This document shows, in pieces, positions 17,717 to 24,494 of a DNA stretch of 46,491 nucleotides (its first letter is position 1; each line of letters opens with the position of its first letter). The stretch is from NCBI GenBank assembly GCA_027451585.1, contig DAIDIZ010000053.1, forward strand, positions 1-46,491, written 5' to 3'. A model generated the notes under the pieces. The model ran no database searches and was not told the origin of the DNA. It saw nothing but the letters and a program-made list of their open reading frames with translations. Made by a program: the position numbers and the translations under genes. This DNA comes from Chlamydiota bacterium. Lineage in GTDB: Bacteria > Chlamydiota > Chlamydiia > Chlamydiales > SM23-39.

Positions 17717-17746
17717 TTGTCGATTATTCTCTTAAAAGTGTAGAAT
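17717..17746 (+). promoter_or_regulatory. Promoter of the tRNA-Val/tRNA-Asp operon
   Basis: TTGTCG (17717-17722) and TAGAAT (17741-17746) are separated by 18 bases, and tRNA-Val begins 14 bases after the -10. This gives a start point a few bases upstream of the tRNA, as expected for a stable RNA operon. Confidence 0.55.
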
Positions 17747-17760
17747 GACTCATCGTTTTT

Positions 17761-17833
17761 GGGCGTATAGCTCAGTTGGTAGAGCGCCTGTCTTACACAC
17801 AGGTGGTCATAGGTTCGAGTCCTGTTGCGCCCA
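17761..17833 (+). tRNA. tRNA-Val (anticodon TAC)
   Basis: 73 bases. Acceptor stem GGGCGTA/TGCGCCC with discriminator A, D-loop AGCTCAGTTGGTAGAGC, anticodon stem CCTGT/ACAGG around CTTACAC giving TAC, T-arm with GGTTCGAGTCC. No CCA is encoded. Confidence 0.97.
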
Positions 17834-17846
17834 ACACCTTTTCTTT

Positions 17847-17920
17847 GCGGGAGTAGTTCAATTGGTTAGAGCGCCGCCCTGTCACGGCGGAAGTTGCGGG
17901 TTCGAGCCCCGTCTCCCGCG
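17847..17920 (+). tRNA. tRNA-Asp (anticodon GTC)
   Basis: 74 bases. Acceptor GCGGGAG/CTCCCGC with discriminator G, anticodon stem CCGCC/GGCGG around CTGTCAC giving GTC, T-arm GCGGGTTCGAGCCCCGT. Separated from tRNA-Val by 13 bases; same transcript. Confidence 0.97.
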
Positions 17921-17950
17921 ATCTCTTCATGAGATCGCAAAAATTTTCTC
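17918..17950 (+). terminator. Hairpin terminator overlapping the tRNA-Asp 3' end
   Basis: GCGATCTC-TTCAT-GAGATCGC forms a perfect 8-bp stem followed by AAAAATTTT. The stem starts within the last three bases of tRNA-Asp, so folding as a terminator and as the tRNA acceptor stem exclude each other. The T-run is short, so efficiency is uncertain. Confidence 0.55.
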
Positions 17951-18001
17951 GAAATCTACATTCCATCTCTGTACAATGAGGCCAAAACAGTAGGTCTCCC
18001 T

Positions 18002-18916
18002 ATGCCACAGCCTCTCCCCTTTTCAAAACGGATCGTTCATTACATTTTCTCTTTTCTCGGTATGGCAGGCGGAGCCCTGTTAGCAGCTCTCTCCATCCGG
18101 ATGTTTTTGACCCCTAACGAATTGATCGACGGAGGAGTCATTGGCGTGTCCATGATTTTTGCCCGTCTGTATGGATGGAATCTACTTTCGTTTTTCCTCT
18201 TTATTTTGAATATTCCTTTCATCTATCTCGCCTGGCGCTACATCCGAAGATCTTTTGTGATCTACATGTTCTCAGCCACAGTTTTCTTTGCCTTCTTCCT
18301 CTTTCTCTTAGAAAGGGTCCCTTCGTTTGGCGCTGATCAATTAGAGGCTATCGTGATCGGCGGTGCTATGTTGGGTGCCGGAGCTGGAATGATCATTCGC
18401 AATGGGGGGTGTATCGATGGAACAGAGATCCTCGCCATCTTAATCAATAAAAAAAAGGGATTCACGGTAGGCCAAGTGATCCTCTTCATCAACGTCTTTG
18501 TATTCGCTGCTTATGGATGGATCTTTGATGACTGGCACATCGCCCTTCGCTCACTCATGACTTACATCGTCGCCTTTAAAACAATGGACCTCGTGATTGC
18601 AGGGCTGGAAGAACTCAAATCGGTCCTCATCATGTGCTCTAAGCCCGATAAACTGAGCAAAATCATCACCCATGAACTTGGCCTCGGCCTCACGTTCATC
18701 AAAGGAAAAGGGGGTTACTCTGGCGAAGATCGAGATATTTTGTTCATTATCGTCGAAAGGCTAGATTTGGCCGAGCTCAAGGAAATTGTCCTGCATGAAG
18801 ATCCGAGCGCTTTCATTGCCATTGAGAACCTGCACGAAGTGGCCTATGGAAGAACGGCTCGCGTTGCTCTAAAACGGCGTGCAAGGAAATCTATAAAAGT
18901 GGCCGATCATGGATGA
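18002..18916 (+). CDS. YitT-family membrane protein (DUF161 + DUF2179)
   Basis: A 304-residue protein. The N-terminal ~210 residues contain five to six transmembrane helices with the YitT blocks AGGALLAALSIRMFLTPNEL and IDGGVIGVSM. GGAMLGAGAGMIIRNGGCIDGTEILAI follows near residues 118-144. The C-terminal ~80 residues (KSVLIMCSKPDKLSKIITHE, then DILFIIVERLDLAELKEIVL and DPSAFIAIENLHEV) form the soluble DUF2179 domain. The family's role is not established, although transporter functions are often suggested. Its stop overlaps the start of the LOG-family gene by 8 bases, so the two are coupled. Confidence 0.88.
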   Translation: MPQPLPFSKRIVHYIFSFLGMAGGALLAALSIRMFLTPNELIDGGVIGVSMIFARLYGWNLLSFFLFILNIPFIYLAWRYIRRSFVIYMFSATVFFAFFLFLLERVPSFGADQLEAIVIGGAMLGAGAGMIIRNGGCIDGTEILAILINKKKGFTVGQVILFINVFVFAAYGWIFDDWHIALRSLMTYIVAFKTMDLVIAGLEELKSVLIMCSKPDKLSKIITHELGLGLTFIKGKGGYSGEDRDILFIIVERLDLAELKEIVLHEDPSAFIAIENLHEVAYGRTARVALKRRARKSIKVADHG

Positions 18917-19604
18917 GTTTAACGAAGAATTCGTCACGCCCCACCAAAAAACCCATTCTCTCGATTCCTGGAGACTTTTTCGGATTATCTCCGAGTTTGT
19001 CGATGGATTTGAGACGATGACCTTTCTCGGCCCCTCGGTCGCTATCTTTGGTTCAACCAACCAAAACCCTGTAGAGCGCAAATACTACGACCTGACTGAA
19101 CAGATCGCTGAAAAGGTGGTGCGTAAAGGGTTTGGGATAATCACAGGGGGTGGCCCTGGCATCATGGAATGCGCCAACAAAGGGGCTCAAAAAGGGGGGG
19201 GGAAAAGCTGCGGCCTTTGCATCAATCTGCCCTTTGAATCCAAACCCAACCCATTCATCGACTCCAGATTCCAGCTCAATTTCCGCTACTTCTTCATCCG
19301 AAAGGTGATGTTTGTTCGCTATGCACAAGCCTTTGTCGTCCTTCCTGGAGGATTTGGAACTCTCGACGAACTCTTTGAAGCGCTCACCCTCATCCAAACC
19401 AAAAAGATCAAGCCCTTTCCGGTCTATCTAGTAGGCAAAGACTATTGGAAAGGTCTTCTTGAGTGGCTGAAAAACACCGTTTTAGCCAATCGAAATATCC
19501 AACAAAAAGATCTCGATATGATTCGTCTCTCCGATGATCCTGATGAGATCGCCGAAGACATCGAAAAACACTACCGACAAACAAAGTCCATTGAAAATTT
19601 TTAA
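18909..19604 (+). CDS. LOG-family (TIGR00730-type) nucleotide hydrolase
   Basis: A 231-residue Rossmann-fold protein of the LOG/'lysine decarboxylase-like' family. GGGPGIMECANKGA and PGGFGTLDELFEALTLIQ are the two signature motifs, PGGFGTxxE being the nucleotide-binding/catalytic one. GPSVAIFGSTNQNP is the N-terminal strand with the conserved FGS. Characterised members cleave nucleoside 5'-monophosphates to free the base (cytokinin activation in plants, nucleotide turnover in bacteria); lysine decarboxylase activity is a historical misannotation. A 7-G run near 19195 lies within the coding sequence, and the frame continues through it. ATG 18909 overlaps the upstream yitT gene, and the stop overlaps the next convergent gene by 4 bases. 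Confidence 0.85.
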   Translation: MDEFNEEFVTPHQKTHSLDSWRLFRIISEFVDGFETMTFLGPSVAIFGSTNQNPVERKYYDLTEQIAEKVVRKGFGIITGGGPGIMECANKGAQKGGGKSCGLCINLPFESKPNPFIDSRFQLNFRYFFIRKVMFVRYAQAFVVLPGGFGTLDELFEALTLIQTKKIKPFPVYLVGKDYWKGLLEWLKNTVLANRNIQQKDLDMIRLSDDPDEIAEDIEKHYRQTKSIENF

Positions 19605-20134
19605 CGAAAGAGGGAATAAAGAAAACAACATGTGCCCAGAACACTTGACAGGCACATAAGGTAGCGGAATCTCATATCAGGTTTGGGAGCCGGTTGTTCT
19701 GGAGATAAAAAATCCCTATACTCTTCCTCTATATTCTCTAACTGATACACATTATTAGGGCTCATTTCTTCCTGGGATCTTTGTTTCTTCGATCGTCTCG
19801 AAAAGTAAACAGCGAAACCTAATCCGACACCATAAGAGGCTACTAAAGAGACAGGCGCCACAACAGCTAGGAGAACTTCGATGGAAGGCAACAAAGATTG
19901 CTGCGCAGCAACAGCGACAGCCGCGGTCAGTTTACACGCCCCCTTTATCGCAATTTCTTCTTTGGTCGGACGAACAAAAAATTGATTCCTTAACCAAGAC
20001 AATCCTTTAGGAGCTTCATTGCGGAGAGAATCGATCACCAGCAGACCAACCGAGCTCACCTTTCCCCTCAAACACTGTCCCTGGTTTACCAAATTGGACA
20101 AACATCGATTTGTAACAAAAGAAACGATTCCCAT
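19601..20134 (-). CDS. Unrecognised protein with central and C-terminal hydrophobic segments
   Basis: A 177-residue protein from ATG 20134; a longer TTG start at 20167 is possible. No clear ribosome binding site is seen for either. A central hydrophobic region (LLPSIEVLLAVVAPVSLVAS, then YGVGLGFAVYF) may be a hairpin of two membrane helices, as in chlamydial inclusion membrane (Inc) proteins. It is followed by a basic stretch FSRRSKKQRSQEE and a C-terminal hydrophobic segment RYLMCLSSVLGTCCFLYSLF. The bilobed hydrophobicity is suggestive of Inc proteins but not proof. AT-rich DNA and half of a palindromic element lie upstream. Its stop overlaps the convergent LOG gene by 4 bases. Confidence 0.6.
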   Translation of the reverse strand: MGIVSFVTNRCLSNLVNQGQCLRGKVSSVGLLVIDSLRNEAPKGLSWLRNQFFVRPTKEEIAIKGACKLTAAVAVAAQQSLLPSIEVLLAVVAPVSLVASYGVGLGFAVYFSRRSKKQRSQEEMSPNNVYQLENIEEEYRDFLSPEQPAPKPDMRFRYLMCLSSVLGTCCFLYSLFR

Positions 20135-20202
20135 AACAAAGATTGTAACATAAAAACAAAAAAACAAAAATCATAATAAAATATAATAACAAAAGAAAAA
20201 TC

Positions 20203-20260
20203 TATAATCGTTCCACTCCAAAGACACCCAACGCAAACCGATTTAAAGCTATTAAATTTT
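20203..20260. mobile_element. Half copy of the palindromic MITE-like element (one arm)
   Basis: TATAATCGTTCCACTCCAAA followed by GCAAACCGATTTAAAGCTAT and ending AAATTTT corresponds to one arm (58 bp) of the element seen complete at 21302-21468. The terminal repeat has one substitution. The break point coincides with the rmlA stop codon (20260-20262). Confidence 0.75.
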
Positions 20261-21144
20261 TAGTCGATTTTTGAATCCTTTTCAGGAAGAAGGGATCGAA
20301 GATAATCTCCATACTCATTTTTTGTGTATCTCTCAGCTAAAGAAGCAAGAGTTGCAGCGCTGATATATCCTTTTTGGTAAGCAATTTCTTCAAGACAGGC
20401 GATCTTGACCCCTTGTCTTTCTTGGATAGTCTGGACAAAGCAAGAAGCTTTTTGAAATGAATCGAAGGTCCCTGTATCGAGCCACGCATGTCCTGGCTCA
20501 AGAAGACGCACCTTGAGAGTTCCTTGGTCGAGAAAGGCCTGATTGACATCCGTGATCTCCAGTTCTCCTCGAGCAGACGGGCGTAGCGAGCGGGCAATTG
20601 AGACAACTTCGGGACCATAAAAATAAAGACCTGGGACTGCATACGACGAGCGCGGGTGTTTGGGTTTCTCTTCGATTCGAATAGCTTTCATATTGCGATC
20701 GAATTCAACTACTCCATACCGCTCAGGATCTTTCACTCGGTAGCCAAAAATGAGACCTCCTTCTGTGAGACGAACCCCCTCATCCAGAATCGAAGAGAAA
20801 TCGTGGCCGTAGAAAAGATTATCCCCGAGAATCAGACAAACGCTCTGCCTATTGATGAACGGCTCCCCGATCAAAAAGGCCTGAGCCAAACCTCCTGGAC
20901 GTTCCTGAATAGCATAAGAAAGAGAAATACCAAGCGATGAGCCATCACCAAAAAGAGCTTGAAAACGGGGCAAATCAAGAGGGGTCGAAATAATGAGGAT
21001 CTCTCGGATTCCTGCCATCAAAAGGGTCGAAAGAGGATAATAGATCATCGGCTTATCGTAGACAGGAAGAAGCTGTTTGCAAACAGCAATAGTTGCGGGG
21101 AAAAGTCTTGTCCCACTCCCTCCCGCTAGGATAATTCCTTTCAT
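20260..21144 (-). CDS. rmlA: Glucose-1-phosphate thymidylyltransferase
   Basis: A 294-residue nucleotidyltransferase making dTDP-glucose, the first step toward dTDP-rhamnose. [16 protein letters not shown] with G8-G9-x-G11-T12-R13 is the pyrophosphorylase signature. K23 lies in [18 protein letters not shown], and [17 protein letters not shown] and [10 protein letters not shown] follow near 80-115. [19 protein letters not shown] and [10 protein letters not shown] complete the sugar-binding core, and [10 protein letters not shown] is intact. ATG 21144 has AGAGG 5 bases upstream, better than TTG 21147. No rmlB, rmlC or rmlD lies in the window. The gene sits between a half MITE and a pair of MITEs, with only about 13 bases between its ATG and the repeat, so any own promoter must lie inside the repeat. 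Confidence 0.93.
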   Translation of the reverse strand: MKGIILAGGSGTRLFPATIAVCKQLLPVYDKPMIYYPLSTLLMAGIREILIISTPLDLPRFQALFGDGSSLGISLSYAIQERPGGLAQAFLIGEPFINRQSVCLILGDNLFYGHDFSSILDEGVRLTEGGLIFGYRVKDPERYGVVEFDRNMKAIRIEEKPKHPRSSYAVPGLYFYGPEVVSIARSLRPSARGELEITDVNQAFLDQGTLKVRLLEPGHAWLDTGTFDSFQKASCFVQTIQERQGVKIACLEEIAYQKGYISAATLASLAERYTKNEYGDYLRSLLPEKDSKID

Positions 21145-21157
21145 CAAAACCTCTAGC

Positions 21158-21303
21158 TATACCAAAAACAACCGAATTTTAAGCATCAAATTTTCAATAA
21201 AAGTTGGGGTCAAGATTGAATTAATATTAACCCCAACTTTTTATTGAAAATTTGACAGCTTTAAATCGGTTTGCTTAGGTCACTTTGGAGTGGAATGAGT
21301 ATA
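21158..21303. mobile_element. Palindromic MITE-like element, copy B (left end truncated)
   Basis: About 146 bp. The left (rmlA-side) end keeps only TATAC and CAAAA of the terminal repeat before ACCGAATTTTAAGCATC; the right end TTTGGAGTGGAATGAGTATA is complete. Arms are complementary around GGGGTCAAGATTGAATT. It abuts copy C with a shared TATATA junction. On the minus strand it forms the immediate upstream region of rmlA. Confidence 0.82.
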
Positions 21304-21468
21304 TACTCGTTCCACTCCAAAATGGCCCAAGAAAACCGAATTTTAAGCATCAAATTTTCAATAAAAAGCTGGGGTCAATATTGAATTAATATTAACCCCA
21401 ACTTTTTATTGAAAATTTGATAGCTTTAAATCGGTTTGCTTAGGTCATTTTGGAGTGGAACGAGTATA
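21302..21468. mobile_element. Palindromic MITE-like element, copy C (167 bp, intact; overlaps accC 3' end)
   Basis: Begins TATACTCGTTCCACTCCAAA and ends with its exact inverted copy. The first 23 bp of both arms are identical, and by eye about 90% of the ~80-bp arms pair, with the centre GGGGTCAATATT-GAATT-AATATTAACCCC. The flanking TA at both ends fits insertion into a TA dinucleotide. The element has no gene of its own, but its right end encodes the last 13 residues and stop codon of accC. Confidence 0.88.
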
Positions 21469-22844
21469 GATGGGGGAGTAAACAACGCTCCTTCAGATAA
21501 CCTTTGATCAATTGTATTGATGGTGTAATTGTGGGTAAGAAAACTCGTGTCATGCAACATCGCGAGATGAAAAGGAATCGTTGAGTGAACGCCTCGAATG
21601 TGAAATTCGCGCAAAGCCCTCTTCGCATGAGCGATTGCTTCGGTCCGATCTTTTCCCTTCACAATAAGTTTTGCAATCATCGAATCATAATTGGGAGGGA
21701 TTCGGTATCCTTCATAACAAGCGCTGTCGACTCTGACATGGGGACCTCCGGGAGAAACATAATGTTCGAGGAGTCCTGGAGAGGGTGCAAAATTGTTCGA
21801 GGGATCTTCAGCATTGATCCTAAATTCGAATACATGCCCTCTGAGTTCAATCTCTTTTTGTTTGTACGGAAGTTTTTCTCCTTGAGCCACAGCAATCTGG
21901 AGCTTAACGAGATCGATTCCGGTGAGCTCCTCGGTCACTGTATGCTCTACTTGGATCCGCGTATTGACCTCCATGAAATAGTAATTGCCCTGTTCATCGA
22001 GAAGAAACTCGACGGTACCAACGGAATGATACCCCGCTTCTTTCACAATCGCCACGGCACTTTCCCCGATTTTCTTTCTACTCGCATCGTCTAGCATCGG
22101 ACTTGGAGCTTCTTCAATCAACTTTTGTCGTCTTCTTTGAATCGTGCAATCACGCTCTCCTAAGTAAAGGTAATTGCCTTGTTTGTCACCCACCACCTGC
22201 ATTTCAATATGGCGAGGATTGACGATCATCTTTTCGAGATAGACATCAGGGTTGTGGAAACTTACTTCCGCTTCGGTACGAGCAGCCATGAATTTGGCGA
22301 CAAAGTCTTCTTCATTGTAAGCGATCCGGATCCCCTTTCCTCCACCCCCTGCGACCGCTTTGATGAAGATCGGAAATCCAAACTTGCGGGCCTCTTTTAA
22401 TCCCTCTTCCACATCGCGAACAATCCCGTCGGAGCCAGGAATCACAGGGCACTTCACCTTTTTTGCGGTAGCCTTTGCAGCGGCCTTATCGCCGAGAAGA
22501 GCGATGGCCTTTGAAGAAGGGCCGATGAAATTAAGGCCACAGCTCTCGCAAATGGACGCAAAATTGGCGTTTTCACTCAAAAAACCATAGCCCGGATGGA
22601 TGGCATCGGCTCCCGTGATCTCACAAGCAGCGATGATGTGAGGGATTTTTAAATATGATTTGGCCGAGGGAGCCTCTCCGATGCAAATCGCCTCATCCGC
22701 GTGATAGACGTGCATTGCCTCTGCGTCGGCTTTCGAGTAGACCGCTACCGTCTGCAACCCCATATCATGACAAGCACGAATCACGCGGACCGCAATTTCC
22801 CCTCGGTTCGCAATCAAGACTTTTGAAAATTTTTTCTCTTTCAT
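21426..22844 (-). CDS. accC: Biotin carboxylase subunit of acetyl-CoA carboxylase
   Basis: A 472-residue ATP-grasp enzyme that carboxylates the biotin of AccB, the first step of fatty acid synthesis. KVLIANRGEIAVRVIRACHD opens the N-domain. HPGYGFLSENANFA, KAVAGGGGKGIRIAY (ATP-binding glycine loop), ERDCTIQRRRQKLIEEAPSP and YFMEVNTRIQVEHTVTEELTG (metal and catalytic residues) are all present. The normal family sequence runs to about FLTHNYTINTIDQRLSEG. Residues 460-472 (ILVPLQNDLSKPI) and the stop codon are encoded by the inverted end of the adjacent MITE, so the native C-terminus has been replaced. ATGA overlap with accB. Last gene of the rpe-yvcK-HAD-efp-accB-accC operon. Confidence 0.95.
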   Translation of the reverse strand: MKEKKFSKVLIANRGEIAVRVIRACHDMGLQTVAVYSKADAEAMHVYHADEAICIGEAPSAKSYLKIPHIIAACEITGADAIHPGYGFLSENANFASICESCGLNFIGPSSKAIALLGDKAAAKATAKKVKCPVIPGSDGIVRDVEEGLKEARKFGFPIFIKAVAGGGGKGIRIAYNEEDFVAKFMAARTEAEVSFHNPDVYLEKMIVNPRHIEMQVVGDKQGNYLYLGERDCTIQRRRQKLIEEAPSPMLDDASRKKIGESAVAIVKEAGYHSVGTVEFLLDEQGNYYFMEVNTRIQVEHTVTEELTGIDLVKLQIAVAQGEKLPYKQKEIELRGHVFEFRINAEDPSNNFAPSPGLLEHYVSPGGPHVRVDSACYEGYRIPPNYDSMIAKLIVKGKDRTEAIAHAKRALREFHIRGVHSTIPFHLAMLHDTSFLTHNYTINTIDQRLSEGALFTPPSILVPLQNDLSKPI

Positions 22845-23290
22845 GCAGGAACAATCCGGAAAAGGCGAGTTCCAAATTCAACAGGCTGACCGTTGTGCAC
22901 GAGAATTTCAGCGACGATCCCTTTTACTCCGGCTTTTACCTCGTTCATTACCTTCATCGCCTCGATGATGCAAATGACCGCTCCTTCAGAGACAGGGTCC
23001 CCCATTTTCACAAAGTGAGGCTGATCGGGACCAGGCGATGCATAAAAAGTGCCCACCATGGGAGAAGTGACAAAGGAACCTGGCGCCTCTTCTCCTTTAC
23101 GGGAACTCCCTTTAGGGTCTACAACCGGCGCATCAACAACTGTTTCAGCAGGAAAAGCTTTCCGAACAAGAGGAGCTACATTGCCCTCTTTTTCCAGTTG
23201 AAGCTCAAAATCCCCCTTTTTATACACCATCTTATGCAATTTTGATGCCTCGAAATGAGTCATCAATGCTCTGATCTCGTCCATGTTCAT
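22841..23290 (-). CDS. accB: Biotin carboxyl carrier protein of acetyl-CoA carboxylase
   Basis: A 149-residue protein. The N-terminal ~35 residues (IRALMTHFEASKLHKMVYKK, then GDFELQLEKEG) are the conserved BCCP helix-strand that contacts biotin carboxylase. A Pro/Ala-rich linker covers ~45-70. The C-terminal biotinyl domain contains SPMVGTFYASPGPDQPHFV and EAMKVMNEVKAG, with K113 as the biotinylated lysine (EAMK(V)MN in place of the more common EAMKMMN). ATG 23290 is 5 bases beyond the efp stop. Its stop overlaps accC (ATGA), keeping AccB and AccC synthesis coupled. Confidence 0.95.
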   Translation of the reverse strand: MNMDEIRALMTHFEASKLHKMVYKKGDFELQLEKEGNVAPLVRKAFPAETVVDAPVVDPKGSSRKGEEAPGSFVTSPMVGTFYASPGPDQPHFVKMGDPVSEGAVICIIEAMKVMNEVKAGVKGIVAEILVHNGQPVEFGTRLFRIVPA

Positions 23291-23295
23291 ATCTA

Positions 23296-23841
23296 CTATA
23301 CTCTCTGAATGTACTCATTTGTTTGGGTATCTACTTTGATCACATCCCCACTTTCAATGAACAAAGGGACCAAAATTTTGGCCCCTGTCTCTAAAACCGC
23401 TTTTTTCTGATTAGCCCCTGGAGTGGCAGGATCTGTTTTAACCACCATGATCTCCAAAAATTGAGGGAGCTCTACCCCAAAAATGGCATCTCCATAGAAC
23501 ATTGCCTTTAGCTGAATCCCTTCTTTGAGATAATGGACCCTATCTGAAAGGACATGCGAAGGGACACATACCTGTTCGAGATTGCCAATATCCAAGCAGA
23601 GATACTCTTTTCCTTCGGGGTAGAGAAATTCAAGAGTCCTTTCGATTAACGAAACCTCTTGGACCGTTTGATCCATTTTAAAGCTCTTCTCAATCAATTC
23701 ATCATCGAGAAGATTGCGGAGCTTGGTCTTGATGAAAGGGGTCCCTTTGGCCACCGTCACCTTGACGCACGATTCGACCCGATAGATTTTCCCATCGAGG
23801 CTGAGGGTCATTCCAGGAGTCATTTGATTCGCAGTCGTCAT
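23296..23841 (-). CDS. efp: Translation elongation factor P (chlamydial EF-P 1 type)
   Basis: A 181-residue EF-P, which enters the ribosomal E site and relieves stalling at proline runs. The KOW-like N-domain carries KVTVAKGTPFIKTKLRNLL; the lysine in AKGTPF corresponds to the lysine modified in other bacteria (PGKGQAF), though the preceding PG is replaced. The S1-like C-terminal part ends GAKILVPLFIESGDVIKVDT, then TNEYIQRV, matching the EF-P signature (V-P-x-F-x-x-x-G-D-x-I-x-V-D-T). The order efp-accB-accC is the same as in Chlamydia (CT122-124). ATG overlaps the upstream HAD gene stop by 4 bases. Confidence 0.94.
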   Translation of the reverse strand: MTTANQMTPGMTLSLDGKIYRVESCVKVTVAKGTPFIKTKLRNLLDDELIEKSFKMDQTVQEVSLIERTLEFLYPEGKEYLCLDIGNLEQVCVPSHVLSDRVHYLKEGIQLKAMFYGDAIFGVELPQFLEIMVVKTDPATPGANQKKAVLETGAKILVPLFIESGDVIKVDTQTNEYIQRV

Positions 23842-24494
23842 CTCACTATCTCTTTTAATTCACTTAAATTCGAAATCGAATAGTCGATCCACTTTTCAGG
23901 GGTGAGTCTGGCTCCTCGTCCCCATCGCATATGGACCGTCCTAAACCCCAAATCAAAGGCGGGGCGTAAATCCACTTCAATCCGATCGCCACACACCCAA
24001 ATCTCTTTTGAAGGGAGTCCCCATTTCGCCTGCAAAGCCTGATAATAAGGTTTTTTTACAGAGTCTTCAGGGATCCCAATCATACTAAAAAGAGAACGAT
24101 CTATACCAGCTTTTTTCAATTTGTCCCATTGTAAGGGGGGATTGCCCCCTGTCACGATTGCCATTGGGCAAAGAGAATGGAAAAAAGCAAGGACCTCTTT
24201 GGCTGAAGGGGTCAAACAGACCCGGAACGAGTCGGGCAAGGGAGAAAAAAGAGTCTCCACAGCCCTCTCGATTTGAATAGGACTGGCTCTGTATTGCTTG
24301 GCAAAAGCGATCAGAGCATCACTTGATCGGGACGTTTTATGGTTGAGATCGAGAAGATCGGCATAGGCTCGGCTAAAGTCGCCAACGCAGACCCCAGACT
24401 CAATCAATTTTTTCAAACATTCCTGCATTTTGAAGGGAGTGATACAACCCGAAGTATCGATCAACGTGTCATCGAGATCAAATATGATCAACAA
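23838..24494 (-). CDS. HAD-superfamily hydrolase (phosphatase-like)
   Basis: A 218-residue haloacid dehalogenase-like protein. Motif I is FDLDDTLID with nucleophile D6 and acid D8. Motif II is the threonine in AIVTGG. Motif III is a lysine in EDSVKKPYYQALQAKW, and motif IV is VCGDRIEVDLRPAFDLGFRT with the metal aspartates. A cap of about 75 residues follows motif I. It should hydrolyse a small phosphorylated metabolite; the substrate is unknown. It overlaps yvcK upstream by 17 bases and efp downstream by 4. This gene is not between rpe and efp in C. trachomatis, so it was inserted here or lost there. Confidence 0.85.
   Translation of the reverse strand: MLIIFDLDDTLIDTSGCITPFKMQECLKKLIESGVCVGDFSRAYADLLDLNHKTSRSSDALIAFAKQYRASPIQIERAVETLFSPLPDSFRVCLTPSAKEVLAFFHSLCPMAIVTGGNPPLQWDKLKKAGIDRSLFSMIGIPEDSVKKPYYQALQAKWGLPSKEIWVCGDRIEVDLRPAFDLGFRTVHMRWGRGARLTPEKWIDYSISNLSELKEIVR

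Noticed and set aside
19190..19205. Possible frameshift at the 7-G run in the LOG-family gene
   Set aside because: The reading frame before and after the run both encode conserved LOG motifs, so the gene is intact.
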